From the NCBI GenBank assembly GCA_018242295.1, contig JAFECE010000011.1, positions 310,001 through 374,000 on the forward strand: 64,000 nt of DNA, read 5' to 3'. Both the position numbers and the translations under genes were made by a program. Source of the DNA: Pseudomonadota bacterium. GTDB taxonomy: Bacteria > Pseudomonadota > Alphaproteobacteria > Rhizobiales > Hyphomicrobiaceae. The notes below the pieces were generated by a model. The model was not told the DNA's origin and ran no database searches. It saw only the letters and a program-made list of their open reading frames with translations. Shown here one piece after another: positions 48,314 to 57,124 of the stretch (positions are counted from its first letter, which is position 1; each line of letters starts with the position of its first letter).

Positions 48314-49403
48314 TGGGGTTCCCTCGCGCACGATCTGGCTCGAAGCCGACGGGTGGTCGGCCGGCATCATCGATCAGACGGTGCTGCCACATAAACTCGT
48401 GCGATTGACGCTCAAGACGGTCGAAGAGGCTGCTCACGCCATCAAAGTGATGCAAGTGCGCGGCGCGCCGCTGATCGGCGTGACCGCGGCCTATGGCATG
48501 GCCCTCGCGATGCGTGCCGATTCGTCCGACGCGAATCTTGAACACGCGGTCAAGTTTCTCGGCGAACAGAGGCCGACGGCCGTCAATCTGCGCTGGGCTC
48601 TCGAAGATCTTCGGGCGACGCTCGCTCCACTTTCGCCAAAGTCGCGAGCGGAAGCGGCTTATGCGCGTGCCGGTGAACTGGCGGAAGAAGATGTCGAGAC
48701 GTGCCGCCGGATCGGAGCCAATGGGCTTCGGCTGATTAGAGACATTGCGGAGAAGGCCGGTGGCCGTCCGGTCAACGTTCTCACCCACTGCAACGCAGGG
48801 TGGCTCGCCTGCGTCGACTGGGGAACGGCGACGTCACCGATCTATCACGCGCATGATGCGGGCATTCCAGTTCACGTCTGGGTCGACGAAACACGCCCGC
48901 GCAATCAGGGCGCGGCGTTGACCGCATTCGAGCTTCTGCAACACGGCGTTCCGCATAGTCTGATCGCCGACAATGCGGGCGGTCATTTCATGCAGCGCGG
49001 CGATGTTGATCTCGTCATCGTCGGGACGGACCGGGTGACGGCCAATGGCGACGTTGCGAACAAGATTGGGACGTATCTCAAGGCGCTGGCGGCGAAGGAT
49101 ACGGGCGTGCCGTTCTATGTCGCGCTTCCCTATTCCACCATCGACTGGCGGACGGAGAAGGGCGCGGACATCCCGATTGAAGAACGGAGCGAGGAGGAAG
49201 TTCTGCGCGTGCAGGGCAAGCTTTCAAATGGCGATGTCGGGTCGGTTCTCATCGCGGCGGATGGAACGCGTGCACGTAATCCGGCTTTCGACGTGACGCC
49301 CGCAAGGCTCGTCACAGGGTTCATTACGGAACGCGGCATTTGCCCGGCGTCGCGCGAGGGGCTTCTGTCGCTTTACCCCGAGAAGACGAGTGCAGCGGCG
49401 TGA
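48303..49403 (+). CDS. mtnA: S-methyl-5-thioribose-1-phosphate isomerase
   Basis: Isomerises methylthioribose-1-phosphate to the ribulose form. The 366 aa show RGAPLIGVTAAYG, the catalytic Cys in THCNAGWLA near residue 165 and the catalytic Asp in GTDRVTANGDVANKIGT near residue 245. ATG 48303 follows GGAGGAG inside the end of the hydrolase gene. The next gene overlaps its stop (GTGA). Confidence 0.96.
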   Translation: MKLDGVPSRTIWLEADGWSAGIIDQTVLPHKLVRLTLKTVEEAAHAIKVMQVRGAPLIGVTAAYGMALAMRADSSDANLEHAVKFLGEQRPTAVNLRWALEDLRATLAPLSPKSRAEAAYARAGELAEEDVETCRRIGANGLRLIRDIAEKAGGRPVNVLTHCNAGWLACVDWGTATSPIYHAHDAGIPVHVWVDETRPRNQGAALTAFELLQHGVPHSLIADNAGGHFMQRGDVDLVIVGTDRVTANGDVANKIGTYLKALAAKDTGVPFYVALPYSTIDWRTEKGADIPIEERSEEEVLRVQGKLSNGDVGSVLIAADGTRARNPAFDVTPARLVTGFITERGICPASREGLLSLYPEKTSAAA

Positions 49404-50080
49404 CGGGCGTGAAGCGGGTCAGCGAAAAAGCGTTGAGGAAAGAGATCATCGCTACGGCGCTGTCGATGAGCCGGTCAGGGTTGACGGCCTGCCGATCCGG
49501 CAACGTATCGTGCCGCTTCAAGGATGGGATGCTCATCACGCCTTCGGGCAAGCGCTACGAGGAGACGGAGTCGGAAGACATCGTCTTCGTCGCAGCGGAC
49601 GGCAGCGTTCCGAAGGGGCAGGGCAAGCCCTCGAGCGAATGGCATTTTCACTTGGCCGCGTATCATGCACGCCCGGACCGCAGCGCTGTCGTGCACACGC
49701 ATTCGACGCATGCGACGGTTCTCGCGTGCGCACATAAACCCATTCCGGCGTTTCATTACATGGTGGCGGTCGCGGGCGGGAAAGACATTCCTTGCGTGCC
49801 TTACGCGACGTTCGGAACGGAAGAACTCGCGCGGCATGTTGCTGCGGGACTGAAGGATCGCGACGCCTGTCTCATGGCTAACCACGGTCAAATTGCGCTT
49901 GGCAGATCACTCACTTACGCCCTGGAACTTGCCATTGAGGTGGAGGTCCTCGCGGAGCAGTATTACAAACTTTTGAGCACTGGTACGGAGCACCTGCTCA
50001 GCGACGCCGAAATGCAAAAAGTCGTCGAGAAATTCAAGGATTACGGCAAGAACACCGAACAGGGGCAGGCCGACAATTAG
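49400..50080 (+). CDS. Class II aldolase, methylthioribulose-phosphate aldolase candidate (Ald2-like)
   Basis: 226-residue zinc aldolase of the fuculose-phosphate aldolase/AraD family. It has the phosphate loop SGNVSCR, the Glu in SSEWHFH, the Zn ligands in HTHSTH and ANHGQ. GTG 49400 overlaps the mtnA stop. After MtnP and MtnA this enzyme could split methylthioribulose-1-phosphate (or 5-deoxyribulose-1-phosphate) to DHAP and an aldehyde, as Ald2 does in Rhodospirillum. MtnB dehydratase belongs to the same superfamily and is the alternative; no mtnC or mtnD lies nearby. Confidence 0.8.
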   Translation: MTGVKRVSEKALRKEIIATALSMSRSGLTACRSGNVSCRFKDGMLITPSGKRYEETESEDIVFVAADGSVPKGQGKPSSEWHFHLAAYHARPDRSAVVHTHSTHATVLACAHKPIPAFHYMVAVAGGKDIPCVPYATFGTEELARHVAAGLKDRDACLMANHGQIALGRSLTYALELAIEVEVLAEQYYKLLSTGTEHLLSDAEMQKVVEKFKDYGKNTEQGQADN

Positions 50081-50109
50081 TCTGGGCGAGTATAGCGAGT
50101 TTGGAACCG

Positions 50110-50130
50110 CTATAAGTTTGTCTTATAAGA
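50110..50130. promoter_or_regulatory. Inverted repeat upstream of catalase
   Basis: TATAAG-tttgt-CTTATA lies about 85 bases before the catalase start in an AT-rich stretch. It may be an operator for a peroxide- or iron-responsive regulator; no regulator can be named from it. Confidence 0.45.
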
Positions 50131-50209
50131 AATTCCTGAAAAAAAGATTTGAGACGAAAGTTTTTCTGATCTAGTCCGTTCCTGTTTCCTCCAGGAAGGA
50201 CTTTTTACG

Positions 50210-51718
50210 ATGACCGACACCCGGAAATTGACGACAACCGCTGGCGCCCCCGTCGCGGACAATCAGAATTCGCTCTCAGCAGGGCCTCGCGGCCCGCTGC
50301 TGATGCAGGATTACCAGCTGCTCGAGAAGCTTGCCCACCAGAACCGCGAGCGCATTCCCGAGCGCACCGTTCACGCCAAGGGTTGGGGCGCTTTCGGTAC
50401 CCTCACCATCACCGGCGATATTTCGAAGTACACGAAGGCGGCGGCGTTGCAGCCGGGCGCCAAAACCGAGATGCTGCTGCGCGGTTCGACGGTCGCCGGC
50501 GAACTCGGCGCCGCCGACGCCGAACGCGACGTGCGCGGCTTCGCGCTGAAGTTCTACACGAGCGAGGGTAACTGGGATCTCGTCGGCAACAACACGCCCG
50601 TGTTCTTCGTCCGCGATGCGTACAAGTTCCCTGACTTCATCCATACCCAGAAGCGGCATCCGAAGACGAACATGCGTTCGCCGACGGCGATGTGGGATTT
50701 CTGGTCGCTGTCGCCGGAAAGCTTGCATCAGGTGACGATCCTGATGTCGGACCGCGGCCTGCCGACCGACCTTCGCCACGTCAACGGCTACGGTTCGCAC
50801 ACCTATTCGCTGATCAATGCGAAGAACGAGCGCGTCTATGTGAAATTCCACTTCAAGACCCTGCAGGGCCACAGGCACTGGACGAACAAGGAAGCGACCG
50901 AGATCGTCGGTCATACCCGTGAATCGACCCAGGAAGACCTGTACTCGGCAATCGAGAAGGGCAATTTCCCGAAGTGGAAGGTGCAGGTCCAGATCATGCC
51001 GGAGGCCGACGTCGGCAAGCACTGGTACAATCCGTTCGACCTCACCAAAGTCTGGCCGCACGGCGACTATCCGCCGATCGACATCGGCGTGATGGAACTG
51101 AACCGCAATCCGGAAAACTACTTCGCCGAGATCGAGCAGGCGGCGTTCTCGCCATCCAACATCGTGCCAGGCATCGGCTTCTCGCCGGACAAGATGCTGC
51201 AGGCGCGCATCTTCTCGTATGCCGACGCGCACCGCTATCGCCTCGGCACGCACTACGAACATTTGCCCGTGAACGCGCCGAAGTGCCCGGTCCATCACTA
51301 TCACAAGGATGGTCCGATGAACTTCTTCGGTCAGCAGACCGGCGTTACGGATGCCTACTACGAGCCGAACTCGTTCAACGGGCCGGCGGAAGACAAGTCG
51401 GCTGGCGAACCGCCGCTCGCGCTTTCGGGCGATGCCGAGCGCTATAACCATCGCGACGGCAACGACGATTATCGCCAGGTGACGGCGCTGTTCAATCTGT
51501 TCAACAAGGATCAGAAGGCGCGGCTCTTCAACAACATCGCGGAAGCGATGTGGGGCATTCCGGATTTCATCATCGAGCGTCAGCTCGGGCACTTCAAGAA
51601 GGTGCATCCGGACTATGAGGCAGGCGTGCGTGCAGCTCTCGAGCACATGACCCGCCAGAAGGCATCAGAGACCGCTCAGCAGCAGAAGATGGCGCAAGGC
51701 GCGGAAGCAGCCGAGTAA
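50210..51718 (+). CDS. katA: Haem catalase (monofunctional, small subunit)
   Basis: Breaks down hydrogen peroxide. The active-site His55 ([10 protein letters not shown]), Asn128 (VGNNTPVFF) and the haem-ligand Tyr337 ([12 protein letters not shown]) are all in place, with the NADPH-domain-side QARIFSY. 502 aa is the clade 3 small-subunit type. ATG 50210 follows AGGAAGGA. The gene is a single unit with its own terminator. The symbol katA is by type only. Confidence 0.96.
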   Translation: MTDTRKLTTTAGAPVADNQNSLSAGPRGPLLMQDYQLLEKLAHQNRERIPERTVHAKGWGAFGTLTITGDISKYTKAAALQPGAKTEMLLRGSTVAGELGAADAERDVRGFALKFYTSEGNWDLVGNNTPVFFVRDAYKFPDFIHTQKRHPKTNMRSPTAMWDFWSLSPESLHQVTILMSDRGLPTDLRHVNGYGSHTYSLINAKNERVYVKFHFKTLQGHRHWTNKEATEIVGHTRESTQEDLYSAIEKGNFPKWKVQVQIMPEADVGKHWYNPFDLTKVWPHGDYPPIDIGVMELNRNPENYFAEIEQAAFSPSNIVPGIGFSPDKMLQARIFSYADAHRYRLGTHYEHLPVNAPKCPVHHYHKDGPMNFFGQQTGVTDAYYEPNSFNGPAEDKSAGEPPLALSGDAERYNHRDGNDDYRQVTALFNLFNKDQKARLFNNIAEAMWGIPDFIIERQLGHFKKVHPDYEAGVRAALEHMTRQKASETAQQQKMAQGAEAAE

Positions 51719-51740
51719 GCGGCTTCCACTATCGGTAACG

Positions 51741-51774
51741 AAAAAGGCTCCGCTCGATGCGGGGCCTTTTTTTA
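51741..51774 (+). terminator. Terminator after catalase
   Basis: AAAAAGGCTCCGC-tcgat-GCGGGGCCTTTTTTT; one G-U pair in the RNA stem. Confidence 0.9.
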
Positions 51775-51865
51775 TTCAGTGGGTTTCCTATGACGTCTTC
51801 TTGCAACTTCTGAAGGTGTTGCAGCGTTGCTCTGGCAGCGCTCAACGTAACGAGGAGGAGCGAAC

Positions 51866-52336
51866 ATGCCGCGTGGAGACAAATCCAGCTACACCAGCAA
51901 ACAGAAACGTCAGGCCGAACACATCGAAGAAGGCTACGAGAGGCGTGGCATTCGAAGGGGCGAAGCCGCAAGGCGCGCCTGGGCCACGGTTAACAAGGAA
52001 ACCGGTGGCGGTAAGAAGAGCGGTTCCGGCCGTGGCAAGAAGGTGCCGACTGCATCTTCGCGCCGGGGCGGCAAGATCGGTGGCAAGGCCGCTGCTGCGC
52101 GCCCTGCTTCAGCCCGGAAAGCTTCGGCTACGCGTGGGGCGGCTATCCGCAAACGCTCGGCCGCACGCTCAGCAGCTGCTCGAAAGGCTTCGGCTACGCC
52201 TGCTGCAGCTACTCGCAAACGCTCGGCGGCGCGTCAAACCGCGGCCGCTCGGAAGGCAGTGGCGACGCGTTCTACGGCCGCCCGAAAAGCCTCCGCGAAG
52301 AAAGCTGCCGCGACGCGCAGGCGACGTGCGAGTTAG
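51866..52336 (+). CDS. Histone-H1-like basic repeat protein
   Basis: 156 residues, very basic. The first 55 (SYTSKQKRQAEHIEEGYERR, RRAWATVNKETGGG) match a small domain often called plasmid-stabilisation protein. The rest is an Ala/Lys/Arg/Ser tail made of about three units of the type ARKASAT-AA-RKRSAAR, like bacterial H1 histones (AKAA repeats). It would bind DNA or RNA through charge. ATG 51866 follows GGAGGAG. Role uncertain; no toxin gene lies beside it. Confidence 0.8.
   Translation: MPRGDKSSYTSKQKRQAEHIEEGYERRGIRRGEAARRAWATVNKETGGGKKSGSGRGKKVPTASSRRGGKIGGKAAAARPASARKASATRGAAIRKRSAARSAAARKASATPAAATRKRSAARQTAAARKAVATRSTAARKASAKKAAATRRRRAS
52080..52335. repeat. Internal repeats of the H1-like gene
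   Basis: Units around the sequence aagcttcggctacgc and cgcaaacgctcgg recur about every 66 to 75 bases, in frame. Confidence 0.65.
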
Positions 52337-52349
52337 TGTGAAGCGATAA

Positions 52350-52592
52350 TTATGCGGCCGTGCGGACGTACGGCTCGACCTTGCCTTTGAGCTTCAGCGT
52401 CATCGGTCGGCCAGCGCGATCTTTGGCGTTGCCGGCTGCGACGCGAATCCAGCCTTCGCTCACGCAGTACTCCTCGACGTTCGTCTTCTCGACGCCGTTG
52501 AAGCGGATGCCAATGTCGCGCTTCAGAATTTCTTCGTTGAAGTAGGGGCTTTTCGGATCGTTGCTGAGCCGGTCGGGAAGCTCTGTGGACAT
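52350..52592 (-). CDS. DUF3297 family protein
   Basis: 80-residue cytoplasmic protein of the DUF3297 family, recognised by LPDRLSNDPKSPYFNEEIL and VSEGWIRVAAGNAKDR. Start ATG 52592 (MSTELPDRL). It follows ychF in the same direction with a gap of 12 bases, so they are probably co-transcribed. Function unknown. Confidence 0.85.
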   Translation of the reverse strand: MSTELPDRLSNDPKSPYFNEEILKRDIGIRFNGVEKTNVEEYCVSEGWIRVAAGNAKDRAGRPMTLKLKGKVEPYVRTAA

Positions 52593-52604
52593 GGCTGTCA
52601 ACCC

Positions 52605-53702
52605 CTAGTTCGCAAATCGGAAGTGCATGACATCGCCATCCTGGACGACGTATTCTTTGCCTTCGAGCCGCATTTTTCCGGCTTCCTTCGCGCCCGTCTC
52701 GCCGTTGCCTGTGACGTAGTCGGGGTAGGCGATGGTTTCGGCGCGGATGAAGCCCTTCTCGAAGTCGGTGTGGATTACACCGGCGGCCTGGGGCGCCTTC
52801 GTTCCGCGCGTGATCGTCCAGGCGCGGGCTTCCTTCGGTCCGACGGTGAAATATGTCACGAGATCGAGCAGGCTGTAGCCGGCACGAATGAGGCGGTTGA
52901 GGCCGGCTTCTTCGAGGCCCATTTCGGCAAGGAATGCATCGCGGTCTTCGGGCGCCAGACCCGCAAATTCGCTTTCGATCTTGGCCGAGATGACGACGAC
53001 GGCCGCACCTTCCGCCTTGGCACGCTCTTCGACCTGCTTCGAATAGGCGTTGCCGTTTGCGGCTGCGCTTTCTTCGACGTTGCAGACGTAGACCACGGGT
53101 TTCGACGTCAAAAGCTGCAGCGCGCGGAAGGCGGGCATCTCTTCCGGCGTCATCTTGGCGAGGCGCGCAGGCTTGCCTTCGCGGAGGAGCTGCAACGGCT
53201 TCTCCATCACGGCATATTGCGCCTTGGCTTCCTTGTCGCCCGTCTTCGCCTTCTTCTCGATCTGCGAGATGCGTTTCTCGAGGCTTTCGAGATCGGCGAG
53301 CATCAGCTCGGTTTCGACGACATCGGCGTCGGCCAGCGGATCTATGCGGTTCTCGACGTGCGTAACGTCTTCATCGACGAAACAGCGCAGCACGTAGGCC
53401 ACGGCATCGACTTCGCGGATGTGAGAGAGAAACTTATTGCCGAGGCCTTCGCCTTTCGAGGCGCCGCGCACGAGACCCGCGATATCGACGAAGGTCAGGC
53501 GCGTCGGAAGGATCTCTTTGCTGCCCGCGATCTTCGCCAGCGTGTCGAGGCGATCGTCCGGAACGGCGACTTCGCCGACGTTGGGTTCGATCGTGCAGAA
53601 TGGATAGTTGGCCGCCTCCGCCTGCGCGGTTTGCGTCAGCGCGTTGAAGAGGGTCGACTTGCCGACGTTCGGCAGGCCGACGATGCCGCATTTGAAGCCC
53701 AT
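52605..53702 (-). CDS. ychF: Redox-regulated ATPase YchF (Obg family)
   Basis: OLA1/YchF ribosome-associated NTPase. GLPNVGKSTLFNALT is the P-loop, TFVDIAGLVRGASKGEGLGN the switch region, and the base-recognition motif reads NVEE instead of NKxD, which gives ATP preference. The C-terminal TGS-like domain holds YFTVGPKEARAWT and GFIRAETIAY. 365 aa. ATG 53702 gives the exact family start; longer readings cross a repeat element. Confidence 0.97.
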   Translation of the reverse strand: MGFKCGIVGLPNVGKSTLFNALTQTAQAEAANYPFCTIEPNVGEVAVPDDRLDTLAKIAGSKEILPTRLTFVDIAGLVRGASKGEGLGNKFLSHIREVDAVAYVLRCFVDEDVTHVENRIDPLADADVVETELMLADLESLEKRISQIEKKAKTGDKEAKAQYAVMEKPLQLLREGKPARLAKMTPEEMPAFRALQLLTSKPVVYVCNVEESAAANGNAYSKQVEERAKAEGAAVVVISAKIESEFAGLAPEDRDAFLAEMGLEEAGLNRLIRAGYSLLDLVTYFTVGPKEARAWTITRGTKAPQAAGVIHTDFEKGFIRAETIAYPDYVTGNGETGAKEAGKMRLEGKEYVVQDGDVMHFRFAN

Positions 53703-53736
53703 GAAAATAAGTCTTCCGGTTTGTGGACTTACGCGA

Positions 53737-53835
53737 ACGCTCCCTCTCCCTCGGGAGAGGGCTGGGGTGAGGGGGCTATCGTGTCGCTCAACGCCCCTCA
53801 TCCGGCCTTCGGCCACCTTCTCCCAAGGGAGAAGG
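53737..53835. repeat. Dispersed intergenic palindromic element
   Basis: CCCTCTCCC-TCGGGAGAGGG followed by CTGGGGTGAGGGG, then CCCCTCATCCGGCCTTCGGCC and CTTCTCCCAAGGGAGAAGG. The two halves are related and face each other. This type occurs in many copies between genes of proteobacterial genomes. It lies directly upstream of ychF. Confidence 0.75.
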
Positions 53836-53936
53836 AAACGCTGAGACTTCGGGGGCGAGCACTACAGTTCGGAGACTGGCTAAGGCAGGCGCGCCGCATT
53901 GTGAAGCTTATTCGGAGTGAGCTGCGGCCCTATGGC

Positions 53937-54674
53937 TCACCGGGTGAATTTCGCAAAGGCAAAAGCCGAATAGCGCGATGGGGCCGGCAAGTTGGTCGTG
54001 TAGGACATCGCCTCCGCGAGCGCTTCCGAAATATGCGTACCCTGATCGACCTGGCGCACCGCGATAACGATGAATGGGCGCTGCCAGCTGGTGTCTGTAT
54101 CTTCGCAATCGGCGCAGGGGTCGACGTAGCGTCCAAGGTTCAAGGTCCACATCGGAATGCGCTCGCCGAGAGCTTCCTGCACCCACTGTGCCGTGCGGAC
54201 GGCGCGCTCGCCGCCCCGTTGCTCCTCGCGCGCGACATCGCCTTCTTGGCTCGCAAGGCCGACGGCGATCAGGCCGCGCGCTGAGCCCAGTCCTTCACGG
54301 AGTTGCGGCGCCAGAACCTCTTCCTGAATTTCCTGCGGCGAGAGGCGGTGGTCGTCCTTCGCAAGTTCGGTCGTCGAGCCACGGACCCAGCCATAGTTCT
54401 TAGTGAGGACAACGACGTCGAACAGGGCGCGGCGTCCGGCCCGGTCGGTGCCTTCGATAGGGAAGACGAGCGTGCGCTCGTTCCATCGCTTGGCGAAGAT
54501 GCGGCGGACGCCGGTCTTGTCCTTGTCGACAGCGTTATAAGCGTCCCAGCTGACGGCGGCGAAAACGCCGACCGTGAACAAGAGGATGAGCGCGCCGACG
54601 ATTGTCTGGAAGGGACCATCGTTGCGCGAGCCGTTCGAATAGCCCTCTTCCTGATATTCGGAATATTCGGACAT
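53937..54674 (-). CDS. Membrane-anchored hypothetical protein (245 aa)
   Basis: Unrecognised. A polar N-terminus rich in Tyr/Glu (MSEYSEYQEEGYSN) precedes one membrane helix (TIVGALILLFTVGVFAAVSW) at residues 24-43. The large C-terminal part (FPIEGTDRAGRRALFDVVVL, WTLNLGRYVDPCADCEDTD) should face the periplasm and includes a Cys pair. It lies between pth and ychF in the same direction, and may be in their operon. Confidence 0.65.
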   Translation of the reverse strand: MSEYSEYQEEGYSNGSRNDGPFQTIVGALILLFTVGVFAAVSWDAYNAVDKDKTGVRRIFAKRWNERTLVFPIEGTDRAGRRALFDVVVLTKNYGWVRGSTTELAKDDHRLSPQEIQEEVLAPQLREGLGSARGLIAVGLASQEGDVAREEQRGGERAVRTAQWVQEALGERIPMWTLNLGRYVDPCADCEDTDTSWQRPFIVIAVRQVDQGTHISEALAEAMSYTTNLPAPSRYSAFAFAKFTR

Positions 54675-54786
54675 GACGCTTACCCCCCCGCGACGCTCGG
54701 CTATTTATTTATCGCATTTTCTTGACGCAAACCGGTGCCCACTTTGCTTGAAAATGCTCTGCGCGTACGCGTGCGTGAAGATACGA

Positions 54787-55536
54787 TCACGAGCCGCCGT
54801 CGCCGGATTTTCGCGCACCCAGCCATTTTTTCAAGTTCTCGGCCAATGCCGACTGGCGTTTGGAGGCGCGTTCACCGGCGGGGTGTGGCCCTGATGCCTG
54901 CTTTTTGGGTGCGCGCGGTTCTTCAGGCTCGCGTTCGGTCTTGCGTGCCGGGGCATCGCTTCGCGGCTCATCATTATTCCAGCGGGCGACGTCGCTCAGG
55001 AAGCGCGCGTCGTCGCCTTTGGCGAGATAAGGAGTCGCGTCTGCGATCGCATCGAGCCAATCGTTGAGACCCTCCCGTTCGGCCTTCGCAAAGTCGTTCA
55101 GCACGTGATGGATTACGACATCCTTCGAGCCCGGATGGCCGATGCCGAGGCGCACGCGCTTATACTCGTTTTCGATGTGCGCAGTGATCGAGCGCAGGCC
55201 GTTGTGACCAGCATTGCCGCCGCCCGTTTTCACTTTCACCTTGCCGGGCGCGAGATCGAGCTCGTCGTGAAAGACGTAGACGTGATCCAGTGGAATTTTG
55301 AGAAAGCGTTGGGCTTCACCGACCGCGCGGCCGCTTTCGTTCATGTAGGTTTCGGGCTTCAGAAGCGTGACGCGTTCGTTGCCGATCGAGCCTTCCGAGA
55401 CGAGGCCCTGAAACTTCTTTCGCCAGGGGCCGAAGGCGTGGCGTTCGGCGATGCGATCGACCGCCATGAAACCGATATTGTGGCGATTGGCGCGATATTT
55501 CTCGCCAGGATTACCAAGTCCGACGAAGAGCTTCAT
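54787..55536 (-). CDS. pth: Peptidyl-tRNA hydrolase
   Basis: Frees tRNA from stalled peptidyl-tRNA. The active His in [17 protein letters not shown], the Asp in [11 protein letters not shown] and Asn in NAGHNGLRS are present. Residues after about 185 form an added Arg/Glu/Pro-rich tail ([16 protein letters not shown]) seen in several alphaproteobacterial forms. It follows the L25/Ctc gene in the common ctc-pth-ychF arrangement, here with one extra gene. Confidence 0.96.
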   Translation of the reverse strand: MKLFVGLGNPGEKYRANRHNIGFMAVDRIAERHAFGPWRKKFQGLVSEGSIGNERVTLLKPETYMNESGRAVGEAQRFLKIPLDHVYVFHDELDLAPGKVKVKTGGGNAGHNGLRSITAHIENEYKRVRLGIGHPGSKDVVIHHVLNDFAKAEREGLNDWLDAIADATPYLAKGDDARFLSDVARWNNDEPRSDAPARKTEREPEEPRAPKKQASGPHPAGERASKRQSALAENLKKWLGARKSGDGGS

Positions 55537-55649
55537 CGCTCACTCTTTTCATTGCGCCTGGCTTTGCGCTTCGCGGAGCGGGCCGAAGAGGCGCCAATTC
55601 CGGCGTGGAGACCGGCGCGATCATAAGACCGCGCCGGTTCGTGATCGTC

Positions 55650-56390
55650 TTACTTCTTCGCTGCGGGCTTGGCGGCCGGTGCCGCCTTGGCAGCAGGAGC
55701 AGCAGCCTTGCCGCCGGCGGCAGCTGCGGGCGCCGCCTTGGCGCCAGCTGCAGGAGCTGCGCCCTTGGTGTCAGCGGCCGGTGCGGCAGCATCAGCCGTT
55801 GCCGCCGCTGCTTCGTCGTCACCCTTGAGCGCGCCTGCGATCGTTGCGATCGTGAAGTCGCGGTTCTTGATGACGGGCGAAACGCCTTCCGGTAGCGTTA
55901 CTGCCGAGATGTGGATCGAACGGCCGATTTCCATGCCTTCGAGGCTGACCTCGAAGAAGCGCGGGATCTTTTCGTAGGGGCAATACACTTCGACATCGTG
56001 GCGAACGATGTTGAGCACGCCGCCACGCTTCAGGCCGGGCGACTGCGTTTCGTTGACGAAGTGCACCGGGATCGAAACGCGGATGACGCCATCCTTGCCG
56101 ACGCGCTGGAAGTCGACGTGAAGGGGGGTATCGCGTACGGGATCGACCTGCACGTCGCGGGCAAGCACGATGTGCTTCTTGCCTTCGACGTCGAGTTCGA
56201 TGGCCGTCGAGGTGAAGTGGCCGCGAAGGACCTGCTTCCAGAGCTCGTTGTATTCGAGGTTGATTGTTTCCGAGGGTTCGTGGTTGCCGTAAATGACGGC
56301 AGGCACACTTCCATCGCGGCGAGCTTGGCGTGCGGCCCCCTTGCCGGCACGCGGGCGCGCCGTAGCCTTGAGCGTGATGAGCTCAGACAT
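55650..56390 (-). CDS. rplY: 50S ribosomal protein L25/general stress protein Ctc
   Basis: Binds 5S rRNA. The L25 domain (residues 1-95: TLKATARPRAGKGAARQARR, VPAVIYGNHEPS) is followed by the Ctc beta domain (VHFVNETQSPGLKRGGVLNI) to about residue 190. The last 55 residues are an Ala/Lys/Pro-rich tail (AAPAAKAAPAAKPAAKK). ATG 56390 follows GGAGACG. First gene of the ctc-pth-ychF cluster. Confidence 0.96.
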   Translation of the reverse strand: MSELITLKATARPRAGKGAARQARRDGSVPAVIYGNHEPSETINLEYNELWKQVLRGHFTSTAIELDVEGKKHIVLARDVQVDPVRDTPLHVDFQRVGKDGVIRVSIPVHFVNETQSPGLKRGGVLNIVRHDVEVYCPYEKIPRFFEVSLEGMEIGRSIHISAVTLPEGVSPVIKNRDFTIATIAGALKGDDEAAAATADAAAPAADTKGAAPAAGAKAAPAAAAGGKAAAPAAKAAPAAKPAAKK

Positions 56391-56673
56391 GGCATCGTCT
56401 CCGAGTGTTAGGGCTCTACTGCCTATCAGAAGAGCCAAATAGCCGCGTACCGGCCTCCAAGGGTGCCGGGCGGCGTCTCAGGAAGGTCTTCATGAGATTG
56501 CGCGTGTATAACCGGGGTTCGGCATCGGTGCAACGGCCCAAACACGGGCGATTGCGCCCATACAAGGCTAACGGGAGCGGGCCGGCCCGCTAGTAAGTTG
56601 CCGCGAAAATCAGCATATTGGAGCAGATTTAGCGTGTAAGCGATTATTGACCCCGTGAAGGCGGGTAACGGAG

Positions 56674-57108
56674 ATGCCTGGAGTGATGGCGAAAAAGCCT
56701 ACGAAGCGCCGCAGTGCGGCCGACCAGGACAAGATCATTGTCGAGGCGCTGAGAGGCGTCGGGCGCCCCATGAGTGCCTATGAGCTGATCGAGGAGGTTC
56801 GGGGCAAGGGCGTCAGCGCGCCGCCGACTGTTTACCGGGCGCTCCAACGGCTTATCGAGGATGGCCTTGCCCATCGGCTCGAAAGCCTTAACGCTTTCGT
56901 CGCATGCGATCATCCGCACCATCACGGCAAGGCGGTCTTCGCTATTTGCGACGCCTGCGGCACCGTTAAGGAATTCGACAATCCTACCGCCGTCAAAAGC
57001 CTGCAGGCCTGGGCCGGTAAGAACGATTTCAAGGTGCGGTCGATGACGATGGAAATCCGCGGCCGCTGCGGTGACTGCGCGGGAACCGCGGCAGAGAGCA
57101 ACGGCTAA
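56674..57108 (+). CDS. zur: Fur-family regulator, Zur-like
   Basis: Metal-dependent repressor, most likely of zinc uptake. The winged helix spans residues 15-75 (MSAYELIEEVRGKG, APPTVYRALQRLIEDGLAHR). The dimer domain has the His-rich DHPHHHG and two CxxC zinc sites (CDACG and CGDC). The Zur call over Fur rests on this His/Cys pattern and the short length of 144 aa. No recognisable zinc operator lies beside it. The 283 bases upstream, shared with rplY, hold nothing else recognised. Confidence 0.8.
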   Translation: MPGVMAKKPTKRRSAADQDKIIVEALRGVGRPMSAYELIEEVRGKGVSAPPTVYRALQRLIEDGLAHRLESLNAFVACDHPHHHGKAVFAICDACGTVKEFDNPTAVKSLQAWAGKNDFKVRSMTMEIRGRCGDCAGTAAESNG

Positions 57109-57124
57109 TGCCGTCGAACTCGTT

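Noticed and set aside
47379-50080. Reading the cluster as the full classic methionine salvage path
   Set aside because: mtnC, mtnD and mtnK are not in the window, and the last gene resembles aldolases at least as much as MtnB, so the claim is limited to MtnP-MtnA-aldolase.
51866-52336. Toxin-antitoxin or plasmid maintenance locus
   Set aside because: The plasmid-stabilisation name comes from the small domain only; no toxin or partition gene is adjacent.
52623-54284. Plus-strand frame of 553 codons opposite ychF
   Set aside because: A shadow of ychF and its neighbours; the minus strand carries complete GTPase/ATPase motifs.
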